DNA of 64,000 bases from NCBI RefSeq assembly GCF_001039355.2, contig NW_019775489.1:39565-103564 (forward strand), read 5' to 3'. The notes beneath the pieces are model-generated. The model was not told the origin of the DNA, did not search any database, and saw only the letters and a program-made list of their open reading frames with translations. This DNA comes from Lingula anatina (taxonomy: Eukaryota; Brachiopoda; Lingulata; Lingulida; Lingulidae). The position numbers were made by a program, and so were the translations under genes. Shown piece by piece: positions 49,601 to 61,701 of this stretch; the first letter of the stretch is position 1, and every line of letters starts with the position of its first letter.

Positions 49601-52600
49601 GATGAGATTGACACTGACAGGTAGGGCAATTTTATGCTGTCATTTTATTGCCTTTTCTTTAATTATCCAGTCCGTCCAAGTCAAATAACTAAAAAAGGTC
49701 AAATGTACCATGCACTAAGTATGAGAAAATATTATTAAACAAAATAAGTTAATAAAAATTATATAAATAATTAAAATAAAAAATACTTAAAGAGAATAAT
49801 AAAATTGAACTAATAATCTAAAATTTCTGACTTTATCCTGTGTATATCATAAGATTAATTTAGTAACACAAAGCTATTAATTTTTATTTACTAGAGTCTA
49901 AGTATTTCTAAATAGCTGAGAGTTTAAATTTATAATTTCCTTGGTTTTGCTTTATGTATGAATGTACTTATTGTGAGCAATTTGAAAGACATTATTGTTC
50001 TAACACATGGTCAAGACATCTCCACCCATATGACAGTTGAAAGTTTCTGTATACAGCATTTTTTAACATGGTGTTAGAACTCCTGTAAATTATTGAGTTT
50101 GTTTCAGGCTGTTGGGCAGTGAGAATGGTGACAACAATGTAGACGATGACCTTGAGGTGAGAAGCATAGCAAGCAGTGCCTCCTCTTATGGAATCATCAC
50201 AGTGCAGAAAAAGAAAGGATTTGCCTATGTACATGCAAACGTAGATCTGCCTTCAAAAATTCTCTCGCGACCTCTCAATGATTACATGGATGTTAACAAA
50301 GAACAGGAAAGTGAACAGAATGGTGGTCTTGAACAAAGTAATGAAGATGTTGAAATGTCAAGACTTTTAGGGGAAGACATTGATGCTGTGGTTGCTGCTA
50401 ATGATCTCCAGACTTCCAGTAATTCTGGAGATGGTTCTGGATCTATGCAGTCACAACCAGTCAGACGTGGCGTCACCTTTGCTGAGGAGAGGAACATCAC
50501 AGTACCTATAACCCCTCGGAACCCTGATCAAGCCCATAGGCCCAAGAGTGGGAAAATAAACCTGAAGAACATCAAGAGTAGAGTAGACACAGGAGTGAAG
50601 GTAGACACGGACAAACTAAGACACAGGGTGGTTGAAAACCAAGCTCCAAGTCCTGCCCAGGATAGAGACTTAGAGATAAGTGGCACCAGTCGACCACCAA
50701 GATTGATTCGAGATAATGTCATCTTCAACAGGGGCAAAGTGAGCAGTAAAACTGTGCTGAGGAGGCCTAAATCTGCTGGTAACCAGAGTAATGGGGAGAG
50801 GGGTGCAGATGTGCCGACTGCAGAGGTAGATTATGGGGATGAAGAGATAGAGGAGAAAAGTCAACAGGGACCAAATAAAATAACACTACTAAGAAAACCT
50901 AGGAGGAAAGTTACAGATACTGTCATTTCTCAGATGACACTCTCTGATAGTGAGAATGACCTTGATGATGGTTTGGAAGGTAAAGGTGAAGGTAAAGTTC
51001 AGGGTCAGGAGGAAATACCAAGGTCATGGTCACCAACCAAAGTGGTTTCCAGTAAGGTGAAGAATTATTATGAAATAGGCAGACTTTCCCAGTCAAAAGA
51101 CCTGTTTGGGGCACCAACAGAAGATGCTGTTCCAAGATTCAAAATAACAAAAACTCTAGAATTTGATAGATCTGGGCTTATAGAATCAAAATCTGTACAT
51201 CTCATTGAAGGTCAGGCACAAAAACCAAAGGACTATGTCCCTCCAACCCTGGTGGACAATGGGGGAAGAACCTCTAGTTTACTACATAGACCAAAGACTG
51301 CTAATGTGAGTAGACACTTACTGCAGAGACCAAACAGTGCAATAAGGCGTCCAGCCAGTGCTGTATCCAGTGGGAACCAACTTGAAGAGCCCACACAGGG
51401 TGACCCTCTACAAAGACCAGGTTCTCGGATAGGTCACGTCCCTGTGGCACCTGATAATGAAGCAAGTTTGGATAGCCAGGGTAATGCTCAAGAACAGCTA
51501 GCAACCCCACCAAAGAGACTTAAGCCAATCACCGCAAAGAGGAGGGAGTTGTTCTGTGCTAAGGCTAAAAAAGAAAGTGGACAGCCTAGTGACAGTGTGA
51601 AACCTCTGGGTGTGCAACCTGCCAGAAAGGAGCCAGAGGTAGAGACACTGGTGTCAAGAGTGACGTCTGATGCTTCTGCTGATGTGAATGATACTGAGAG
51701 CCTTGGTGGAGGTGACACGTTAGACATTGGAGACACAGAGAACAGTGAGCCAGCCCGCAGTGGCAGCAGACTGGACAACTTGATATCCAAGGAGCTTGGT
51801 AACAGGATTACTTCACTTCTTCATAGCAGCAAATTGGCTGTGTCAAGGTCAAGGTCACCATCTGGAGATGATAATGCCATAAAACCAGCATCTGCCATGG
51901 AAGAAGAAAACCTTGAAACAGATACTGATAATTGTGGGAGTCAGGAAACAACCAGTGCCCATGGAAACCACCATGGGGAGCTAGAGCAGACAAGCAATGC
52001 CCCACAGCAAGTATGTTATACTTTTTATATTCTACCTTCCATATTCAGGCCTACCCAACTACCAGACGCGGCACCTACAGATCCTGAATAAACCGGTATA
52101 TCAGACCACACTACCCGTTTTCAAGGTGTGTGTCAGATCGCATTATGGAGTATCAGCCACTTCACCCATTTTGCTTGGTGCGCGATGTGATAGCGATGAT
52201 CCTAAGCGGGGTTGGCAAGTAGTGCACCGGATGACAGGAAGGCCTACAAAATTTGTGATGGGGTATGATACTCCGTAATGCGATCTGACACACACCTTGA
52301 AAACGGGTAGTATGGTCTGATATACCGGTTTATTCAGGATCCGTAGGTGCCACGTCTGGTAGTTGGGTAGGCCTGATATTCATTTATAGGATTTACAAAC
52401 TATTGTGTGTCATTCAGTTATACATGTACATGTAGTTTCAATTCCATGATGTGTGTTTTTAGCCATTGACTCTTATATGATTGCATGAGACCAAACTATG
52501 GCCATGAAGAAAATTTCATTTTATAATACACTGTATACCTATGTAAGCCTACTCCTTGTTTAAACATACCTCCCTCCCCACTCCCAAAAGGAAAAAATTG

Positions 52601-55072
52601 TTTTCTGTGCACTAAGTTTGGTCATAACAAGTTATTCACTATCTAAACAGTGATAAATATCATATTTAGGATCAGTTTGGCAGCGTAGACAGGAGACATT
52701 CAAAGAGTAGCAAACCCCCTGTAAACAGACCAACCACAGCAAGACATGGAACACACTGCAAAGACAGGTAGGTTTTACAGTAAACTTATATAATAGGCCT
52801 GTCAGGACCAGCTGGTGTACTTTGTAATTTTTTCATCTCATTATATGCTTTGGGTTTAGATTTTTTAAAATTATTTTTATACATGCCTTTGGATGTAGAA
52901 ATTTAAGTTAAATTGAAGATTTATTGTTGCAACTAAACTGTTTCTTTATCCTGTTCTCAGAGAGTCCAAGCCCAGGCCCTTCTCTGCTGCCACTGAAACT
53001 CACAGGCCCCACCACAGTAAGATATTACCTTTTTATTTTACCTGAAATAGCCTTGGATAGTTTCATACACAAACACACACACACACACACACATTCTTAC
53101 TGCATAACATTTTTACTGAACTTAGGATTATTACAATAGAGATAGTAAAGAAAGTAATTGGTGAGTTATAGTTATTCCTTCACTTGATAAGAGAAAGAAG
53201 TTAGTTTTCACCTTTTTCAACACAAAGTTTGTGAATAATTCAGATATACTAGGCAATGGTATTTTTTTATTAAAGTTGGTGCCCTTATGGCAATCTATTA
53301 AAAAAGACGTATTTTCCATATTTAATTTCAGAAACTCATCTCCGTGCACGCAGCCACTCAGCAGGCCATACACGCAAGAAACATGAAGAGAAACCTGCAA
53401 AAGTCATTGAGATATCAACACGGAGAGACATTGTGGTATAGAGCTACTCTTCCTCCCTCCCTATCTTTATCTTTTTGCACATATCTGTGCATGCTTGGTT
53501 CATGTGGTGGAATAGAGCTGCCCTCCCTCTCTCTCTCTCTCTTTTTATCTTTGAGTGCATATATATGTGCATGTTTGGTTCATGTGTATGAACACACACA
53601 AACACACACAGGTCTACACACAAATTCAGAAAATTTTCAGCAAAAAAAAAAAGTCTGTTTAGTTTAATTAGCAACATGAAAGACTGAAATTTCTTGTGAT
53701 TTATTCTCTGCAGGAGGTGGAAACAGAAAAGACTAGAGAAGTGCGTGCAATGTCTGCCAAGCTGAGAGAGAAGGGGGTCAATATTTCTGAGGACACACTG
53801 AAAAGGTATAATAACTGTCATAATATTTAGGCTTTAAAAGCAAAATATTTATTAATTCAAACACAGCAGTATTGTTATAGTCTCAATTTTCCTCAATTTT
53901 TGGTAAAGTGGAAATCTTATACCTTGATAATAATTGTTACAATCTCGTTTTATCAAAATGTTCCTTTGAATAGTATTCTATAAATCCATCCTATCCTTAA
54001 TATGTGATACAGATGCTTTACATTCCTACTAATAAGTATATATTTTTACAGTTCTAGAGATTGCTGTAGATGTGAATATCCATACAATAATATGATTATT
54101 GGTTGTTTAGTTGTTTTTCCATTTTTTATTTCAGAGCTCTTTTACCTCCATGTGAAGAGTCTCTTTACATTGGAACCAAGGTCCATCTGCCTAAATCTTG
54201 CTCATTGGGGTAAGATTTTAAGCAAATTTTCCAGTCAACTAATGATTAAACATAGAGTCAGAAATATAAACCATTAAAAAAATTTCTGTCAGCTTTTAAT
54301 GAATCCGTAACTTCCGTATTTTCATTTGTTGCCCCAGGTCATATACTACTGATACATGTTCCAGGTAAAAGTAGTTGCATATTTACTGTTAACATGCCAG
54401 ACATAATGACCTTTAGTTTAAGTCTAATATAAACTGCATATTATGTGAGATTCAATTTAATTTCTCTTGGCTCCCTTGCCTGGTATTTGCTTGATAGAAA
54501 TGAAAGAAAACTCTGTATTTTGGCTTTTAGCTTGTTGAACAGTCCATCAGTTTGGTTGTCCAAAGAATTTAAAAGACTAAAACTGGCAGAAAAAGCAGTT
54601 GGTAAGTTTGGTGCAATTTTAAGGGTTAAAAAGTGAATTTGTTCTTGTTAAACGTAATCATTGATGACAGATGATAATATAGTGTCTGAATTCTTAACAT
54701 TACCTTAATTACATTAATATAAATAAGGTTTTTAATTTTTTTCTCTTGAAAAAAATGATATCTTTCCTTTTCTCTTTTTTCCCCCGTTTATCTATTTAGT
54801 TGTTATTAATTTTGTAATGTAATCCTGTTTACCACATCTCTATTTCATATGTCGTAATTCACTAACTGTGGAAGAAAGGTAATTACTTTTAAACCACCTT
54901 GTTTTCAGAGAGGGCAAATGAGCGCATTTGGGAACAGAAACAAGAAGAAAAGAAGGCTGCCAGGAAAGCCCTGCTCGCAGAAACAGGTGGTCATCTTAAT
55001 GACGCAACTAAGAAAAAGAGAAAGAAGTCTGGGAAGAAGGCACCTCACAAACGCAGTAGTACCATGTCATAG
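43685..55072 (+). CDS. Uncharacterised 1110-aa protein with R-P-x-[S/T] motifs and basic C-terminus
   Basis: Fourteen plus-strand exons: 43685-43735, 44099-44298, 44561-44736, 45034-45165, 48947-49046, 49510-49620, 50108-52010, 52670-52767, 52961-53016, 53332-53435, 53714-53805, 54135-54209, 54531-54601, 54909-55072; all phases close. Exon 7 codes 634 residues without a break. I do not recognise the family. Visible parts: R-P-x-[S/T] motifs spread over residues 18-930 (RPASA, RPDSG, RPSSG, RPKSG, RPKSA, RPKTA, RPNSA, RPASA, RPGSR, RPTTA, RPFSA); long Ser-, Glu- and Lys-rich disordered stretches; and a charged helical C-terminus (SKEFKRLKLAEKAVERANER, then KKRKKSGKK) that looks like a coiled coil with a basic tail. 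There is no signal peptide or membrane segment. The divergent TTC16-like neighbour and an X-box candidate hint at a ciliary or microtubule role, which is inference only. The AATAAA at 55271 fits the 3' end. Confidence 0.8.
43997..44039. repeat. (GA)n microsatellite
   Basis: Purine repeat in intron 1 of the R-P-x-S gene, with GGAGG interruptions. Confidence 0.85.
45280..45537. mobile_element. 230-bp-type palindromic MITE, copy 3 (diverged)
   Basis: It keeps the family landmarks CTTAAGCGGC, GTAGGGGTGGCAGAC, GCAATTTAGCGAGA and GGATCAATC on both sides. The outer ends are only partly alignable. It lies in intron 4 of the R-P-x-S gene. Confidence 0.5.
45695..45988 (-). other. Unidentified minus-strand open frame in an intron
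   Basis: The 97-codon frame RKWFSKSIYVTKVFFDGEPK... has ordinary protein-like composition and stays open upstream to about 46015. It is antisense inside intron 4 of the R-P-x-S gene. I do not recognise it; a decayed mobile-element fragment or chance are both possible. Confidence 0.25.
46312..46479. mobile_element. 168-bp MITE, CAGGGGCGGATTCAG ends, ATTTA duplication
   Basis: It starts CAGGGGCGGATTCAG and ends CTAAATCCACCCCTG, inverted repeats with few mismatches. ATTTA is duplicated at 46307-46311 and 46480-46484. Inside, GACCGTCTTC is repeated. It lies in intron 4 of the R-P-x-S gene. Confidence 0.78.
52046..52375. mobile_element. 330-bp foldback element next to exon 7 donor, ATATT duplication
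   Basis: Arms of about 115 bp are near-perfect inverted copies starting CAGGCCTACCCAACTACCAG. ATATT flanks both ends (52041-52045 and 52376-52380). It begins 35 bases after the exon-7 donor (GTATGT at 52011), so reading through that donor adds 27 false residues. Confidence 0.85.
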
Positions 55073-55270
55073 TAACACAGGGAGAAATCTGTACCAGCTG
55101 GCTAGTACTAATGTATTGTCGTGCTAGGCCTGATCAATACAAGTGTAATATGCTGGGTCCACCGTCCTAATGTCATAAATTAATTTTGAATTTATATTTT
55201 TGTTAATATGCAATACTTTGAGGGTAAATTTCCTCTCTTCATAGGGTTTCCTTTTTCTTGTGTAAAAGAC

Positions 55271-55276
55271 AATAAA
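55271..55276 (+). promoter_or_regulatory. Poly(A) signal AATAAA, R-P-x-S gene
   Basis: AATAAA occurs about 200 bases after the stop at 55072 and is followed by T/G-rich sequence. It is the first canonical signal downstream of the last exon. Confidence 0.55.
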
Positions 55277-56689
55277 GAAAAGTTTGCTCATTGAAATGGT
55301 ATGAAATGTTCAGAAATAGGAAATTAATAAATAGGAAAGGAAAAGTTTTCCTCCTCTTTTTCAAGCATTTTCTGTTCAAATGCCCGATTTGTCATTCCAA
55401 GATATTTAATCAAAATAGATTGCTTAAACGGTAATATAATATATGCCTCTGAATTTAATCTCTGTGCTTTAAGTAAAGTTAGAGCTTTTATATCCAGAAA
55501 TATTTTTAATCAACTACTGATAAGTTTGGGAATGTTGCAGCAACAATACTGGAACAGGGCACAAAAAACAATGTTAATGCTCAAACTATTTTTCTGAGAA
55601 AGTAACAATGAGATAAAATAACTTATCATACAGGGTAGAACAGAAGTTTATTTGAACTGATCTCTGATAAATTACTTAGGATGCAGATTTTGTGTTTTAT
55701 ATTCCAACATAGGTAGGCATTTCTTGTGTGACTTGCTATTGCAAACATTTTTATTAAGATATAGATACGTGTACATTTATAAAATGAAAATTTAGTTATT
55801 GAGATAAAGTTTTCCAACTTAAGTTTTTTTTTAATTACAGCATACTTTCAAATGAATATTTATAATTTTGGACCATTTGATGAGAGATGTGAATGCTGTT
55901 ACATATTAAATGCAAATATTTTTTTAAAAATTTATATGTGTTTAAAGCAAATTGATTATTAATTTGTAGATTTTTTATAGTTTCTTTATTTTTAAGTTGT
56001 AACTTCCTGTTATCAGACAATCAAAGTTGCTCAATTTTGCTTGGGTGCATAAGTATTTTGTATACTAGAATAAATAAAAAAAATATTTAATTTCCCAAAC
56101 TCCGAAATGTTCAATTTATCACATATTAGGTATCTTTGTTAAACAGGAATAAGGACTTGTATGCATTTCAAGAAGAAAAATGTATCATCTGTTTATTGTG
56201 CCAACTTCTTCCTTACTGAAGAACTAAAAGGTAATTTTTTATTCTAGGAATTACCATTCCAGTTACATTTTTGAAAATTATGTACTTAAATCACTTATGT
56301 GACCAAAATGTAAAGTGTTGGCCAAAAATTTGAAATAAGTTTTAAAAATTAATACATCACTTTGCAAAGGTACCCTTTCATGCTGCACTGTACATGTTTC
56401 AAGTTTTTTTTTTTCATTGATATGTTATAACAAGGCAGCAAAGCTGTCAAATGTACAGATTAAAAGCAATAGCAACAGCAAGCTGTCCAATGTACAGACA
56501 AAAAGAAAATACTGATGCACAAAATAGGCTACTGTCAATTCTGATGCAATAATACATTTTGCTTAACAGCAAATCAACACCAAATTTTAATTATGCACAG
56601 CAGGTTACGTATATGGATGTATGTAAAATGTGTAACAAGCATAAGGCTTCAGGCCCAAGAAAGTTCAAGTTCATACTTTGAAAATGCCA

Positions 56690-57150
56690 AAATGAGAAAA
56701 AATGAAAATTCACACAAAAACTGCATAAATTTAAGAAAAATGATAATCGAATCAAGTTGGTTTGTCAATTTGAGCTGTTTCATACTTGCCTCTGAACTAA
56801 ACTGATCAAGATAATTTTTAACTTGATCTGTGTATTAGTCCTATGAATCAGTCCTGCAAAATTTTGAGCAAAATATGACACAGTTTTTGTCTTATCTGTA
56901 TAATGGTGGATAAAATATGCTTTAAAAAAATGAAAAATCAGCATAACTTTTGAAAAAAATGGCCCAATCAAGCTGATTTTTGAGCTTGACCTCTATTTCA
57001 GTAAGATTGATCACACCTGTGAGTTCGCTTTTACTTGAAATGTGTTATCAGTATTGCATATATGCTTTAAAAAAAACGGCATAAATTTTCTTAAAAATGG
57101 CATAATCATGCTGATTTTCAAACTCAACCTGTATTTAATGAATATTCGCC
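56690..57150. repeat. Degenerate tandem repeat of 140-220 bp
   Basis: The string GCATAAATTTAAGAAAAATG...ATC-A-GTTG recurs as GCATAACTTTTGAAAAAAAT and GCATAAATTTTCTTAAAAAT. Each is followed by AATCAAGCTGATTTT-like sequence and a GACCT or AACCTGTATT end. The three units start near 56723, 56941 and 57080. Confidence 0.5.
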
Positions 57151-57666
57151 AATTCAGTAAGTTTGAAGACTCGCTGAAAAATATACACATGCACTGCGAA
57201 CCTTGAAGAAAAATGAAATTCAAAAAAAGAAACATTCGCGAATTCTACCTTTTCTAAATTTCTGGTAACAGCTTTTGTGTAATCATGCAAACATTTTCTT
57301 ATTACTTCCCTCTTCATGCCTTGCTAGTATGCACATTTTTCGTATCCAATAACGAAGGTTTGAGTAACAAAAACAACATCCCTTTTGGATAATAGTTGCG
57401 ACTTATTCATACTAAGGGGTATTACAGGATACATGTTTATCTTACTATGAGCTTCAAGTATATTTTTCACAATGCCTGGTTAGTTATGTTTTGCAAATTA
57501 CCTTCTAAGAGAAAGCAGTTTTACAGTGTTTCGTGACTGTTCCCTGTTAGCGCCTTATTTTAGTAAAAATAAACTACATCGATTGGAGAATGTGATCAGG
57601 GGTGCTGGAAACGACAATGATGTGTATGTTTTTTTCTTTTTTGTGTGTCAGAATAGATAATTGTAG

Positions 57667-57935
57667 CAGGGTGGATCCAGGATTATTTGCAGGGGAGGTC
57701 CGGTATTTTTAGGAATGACAGGCCTCGGATGCGAAGCCGACCCTCGCCCTCTCCTCCACCCCCCTTGACGTGGAGTTCGAGGCCCGCTGAACGGCCTCGA
57801 AAGATTTTGGGTATTTTAGAGGGCGAACGGTGCCAATTGGTACGGTTTAGAACTATGATTAAGCTAGTCAAAATTCTAATATCAAGAGGTGAGATATGAT
57901 TTTTTTCATAAACCGAAGGGGGGAGGGCCACCATA
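57667..57935 (+). repeat. Dispersed repeat, copy 2 (GGATCCAGG family)
   Basis: CAGGGTGGATCCAGGATTAT, GACAGGCCTCGGATGCGAAG, GACGTGGAGTTCGAGG and TTAGAGGGCGAACGGTG align with the inverse of 32712-32946. The G-rich end at about 57920 matches the poly-C end of the other copy. Confidence 0.65.
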
Positions 57936-59549
57936 CACTCCTACATAAAAAATAAATAAAAATAAAAAACAGCCCATCCATTCCTGTGTTGACGTGAAAA
58001 AAAGTGGGCTTTTAAAACGCTTTTCCTTCATAGCCTACCCCGCGCTCCGACTACCTCCCCCAATATAATTTGAATCAAGCCATTGATGTATTGATTTTGT
58101 CTTGTAAACCAAATACTGGTCTTCAAAATGGAAGATGGACCACCTTGTATGAATAAAATTAACAAACCTAGGCGGGACTAGTCTCTATAGTAGACAGTAC
58201 AAAAATTGCCCCGTTCATGAGAAGACGCGTTACTGTCTACCATTAAAAGACCAGTTCAATAGAAAAAGGAACGACTTTTTATATCAACCTTGTATCAATA
58301 TCTGATTCTCCATCGAGTAACTTCTGTATCATTCTTACGTATATAGAGATCAAAATAGAGTAAAATAAATGAAACGAGAGAGAGAGAGAGAGCGAGAGAG
58401 GTTGAACAATAAGAATGGAACTAAATGGCATTTCGGTACTGAGTTTACTTGTGAATGACCCTTAAATCGGGGCTTAAGTAAGCTCAGTATCTGTGGGTAT
58501 TTTTAAGGGCAAATTTGGGACAAAGGAAGCCAAGATATGAAGTTGAATCGTACGCAATTTTTTGAGTGCGCTTCTTTCGTTTACGTATTAAAAGAGAGGA
58601 ATGTGAAGACTCGCCTATTGCCCCCGGTTCCTCTCTCGACCTGAGCTCTAAACTACGGAAGGTTTTTACCTATAAGCTGGGTTATAGAAACAAGTTAAAG
58701 ATGTTTCTCTATGATAGATTAGTTGAAAACATTACCGAGAGAAAAAAAAAGCTTCATTTTTAGTCTCACTTGCGGTATGAAACATAATATACTGCACGTA
58801 GAATATAAATGGCAAAAAGCATGCCAGGAAATATATTACATCATAATACATGTATGCGCCTTCAGACAAAAACTTCATAGAATGTGCTAGATGAGGCAGA
58901 GCAAAAATGAGGTTGTTAATACTGAATTTATTTTGTTTAAACTTAAAAAATAAAATAAAATAATTAGATAAATAAGTATGTTTTCAAGTAAATATTCGAT
59001 CAAATATTAATTTTTATACGATGTAGCATCCATTTTATATATAATGAAAAGATCATTTTTTACCAATAAAATAATGAACTAAAAACTTCAATAAATTAGA
59101 CCAAGAATTTCAAGTCTTTGATTAAGACTTATTCCACTATTAGTTTATTTTAATATTAACATTTTCACACGTTATTGAAATCTGAAGTTTTTATACTTAT
59201 GAAGTACTAGCAATACATCGCAGAATAAAGCTCGAAAGATTGTTAATGCATTAAATAAAATTGTTTTCCATTTCAATTTGGCAGTTTTAAATGTGTAGTT
59301 TATTTAAAAATAACAGTTTTCACGCACGCTCATGTCAATATACAGCGACGGGCTACTTATAGCCCAGGCCATTTATAAGGAACGAACAAAACCGGCACTT
59401 TTTTCTTTACCTGGCCACTAACATCATTATCTCGGCATTTTTTCTCTCCATAGCTCACGAAAAAAAAAAAACACGTTTAGTCCTACATCCTTTGATTGAC
59501 AAGGTGCTGATCAAATTCACTTAGTTTTGATAGTTGCTGTCAAGTAATA

Positions 59550-59590
59550 ACAGCTTGATTGGCAGGTTATATAAACAAACGTCAATCATC
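59550..59590 (+). repeat. TATA-containing repeat, copy 3
   Basis: ACAGCTTGATTGGCAGGTTA is followed by TATAAACAAACGTCAATCATC, matching the two copies near 34.3 kb. Confidence 0.5.
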
Positions 59591-61131
59591 GCGCACTGTG
59601 ACTTCTGTCGCTGTGAAACAATGGATACGCCGAAAGAGAGCGCTAAAATCTAAAGTTAGGATAGTAGTTAACTCGCAAAATATTTTAAGAGAATATATCC
59701 AACCTGTTTCCAAAACTAGTTCTCTTTCTGAACCCTTCAGCGTGCCTAATACGCCACTCTAGATTACAAACTATTTTGCAAAAAAAAAAAAAAAAAAGAA
59801 AAGTAGCAAAAGAAACCAATTTAAAAACAGATTCAAGTAAAGAAATATAACATTTGACGTTATTCTGGAGGTAGCGCATGGTTCATTTCAAAATTAGTTC
59901 AACTATGTACCCCAGTATGTGAGTGGAAGAAGGAAGAATAAATGATTTTGCATTATGTGTGGAATATTGACAGATTTTTTACTGTTAAAGTCTACTCTCT
60001 CTCTATATATATGATACACTGTATCACGAAAATCGTCCTTGCATTTTTAAGTGTCTGAAATGCAAGCAAAACGCCTTTCGTGCCCAGTTGCAACCAATGA
60101 CTTATTTTATTAATTTTGCTATTTTATAATGTAATGTGATCTATAATTGTCGTATCTGTAATTCTACAAATCACGAATGCTGCTGCCCAAGTTATAGTTT
60201 TTACCTGACAATTACCAAAACAAATATTGTCGCATTTTGACCTACATGAAACATCCGTAACGAAATTGCATTTTTTTCACCTGCATGTTAGATTATGCAT
60301 GTGTCTGTTGAGTGATTAGGCTCTAAGGCTTATATATCATACATTTATTGATAGCACTACATGTAGGGCCTATATTAAAAACATCTCTTAGGGCATGAAA
60401 ACATTTCTTCCTCCAGTGATTACTAAAAAGGGACATGAAAATATTACAGCTTCGTTTTCTTACAATTAGTGTGACTTCATCCCCACAAAACCCAACAAGG
60501 AGCCGTCATCATCCATAGGGATAGACAGATAGGCCTACATGTAGACAATTGGGGAGAGAATTGTTACCGAAATGTTTGCACCGTACATATTTTTTTACGT
60601 TGGTCAGAAATCCTAAAGTGGCAGTCATATTTTCTAATACTTACAAAATCTAGGTAAATTAGTGAAACTGAAAAATTGAACTTAGGACCTATGGCATGAT
60701 TGAATTATAACCCAACAGAGGTGTTATAACCTCCGTTAAAAAAGGAAAATGGTGTACCGTGTTTACACATCAGCTACACGTGCAGAGGTAATGGTGTAGG
60801 TAAAAATTCTGACTTTTGTTCCTTTCAGAATGCCTCTTCATAACTTTTTGCCTTTAGAAAATTTTAAAAAGTTTCCCAGTTTTGCGAACTCGTATTTCTG
60901 CATTTCTCGATTTGGAATTGAAACCTTTTACGTGGAATGGCTGTAAAGGCAAAGAAGTGTTGAGGAAGGGGGGAATTTTTTATTTTTAACATGCTATTTG
61001 TAGGCCTATAAAGTGTGGTACTCTAGACCCTTAGCAGATGAAAGTAAGAAACTTCTGATAGACCCGACAGACTGGGAAAAAGGAAAATTTTAACGCTTTG
61101 TGGACACCCCCATCCCACTCCTCTAAACAAC

Positions 61132-61271
61132 CTGGGGCCCGTAACTCGAAAGCAACGCGTATTGCGAATAGCGATATAACATAATATATGGGGCGAGTAT
61201 GGGCGAGTTGTGGAATCGAGACGCTTGCGCTCGCTCGCAATGCACGATGCTTTCGATTTACACGGGCCTGG
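61132..61271. mobile_element. Short inverted-repeat element upstream of torsin
   Basis: GGGGCCCGTAACTCGAAAGC and the inverse of GCTTTCGATTTACACGGGCC form the ends, with TTGCGA further in on both arms. It is about 140 bp and noncoding, and lies 430 bases upstream of the torsin ATG, possibly inside its promoter. Confidence 0.55.
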
Positions 61272-61701
61272 AGAACGAAAGGGAGTTGTAATTTTATGTT
61301 AACCGGAAAGGGCGTGGTTTTCCATGCGCAGAATGGATAAATACGTGTCTCTTGCACTCAATGCACGTGCTTCCGGTGTTCCTTACGTGACAGAAGTGAA
61401 ACTAAACACATGACAGGTCAACTTTGTAGATGACAGGCGTAACAAGTGCATGCTCTTTGATCCATTGACTGAGGTTAATTACTTGAAGGTGCTGCGTGTG
61501 TTTTAGCAAGAATTTCGATTGTTTTCCCTGCAATTGAAGTTTTGATTTGTAACACACTGGATGAGCGGTAACCTGTGATGAAATAGTTTTGCATCAATTT
61601 CAGGATTCTTGACAGTGAACGAATTAAGATGCCACAAGACAAAGCCTAATCAGAATGTACATGTACGAGCATTTTACTTCTGACAGGAAATCCCACTAAA
61701 T

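Larger units (their letters stand above)
55073..61701. other. Intergenic DNA between the R-P-x-S and torsin genes
   Basis: The 3' UTR of the R-P-x-S gene takes the first 220 bases. The rest is AT-rich, with a degenerate tandem repeat (56690-57150), a dispersed repeat (57667-57935), a TATA-containing repeat (59550) and an inverted-repeat element (61132-61271). No further gene was recognised. Confidence 0.5.

Noticed and set aside
52011-52091. Extension of the long R-P-x-S exon to a stop at 52091
   Set aside because: A GTATGT donor follows the CAA codon at 52008-52010, and the extra codons lie partly inside a foldback element; the next exon at 52670 continues in phase.
59559-59762. 67-codon frame after the TATA-containing repeat
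   Set aside because: It overlaps the repeat and has no splice partners or recognisable motif; kept only as part of the repeat observation.
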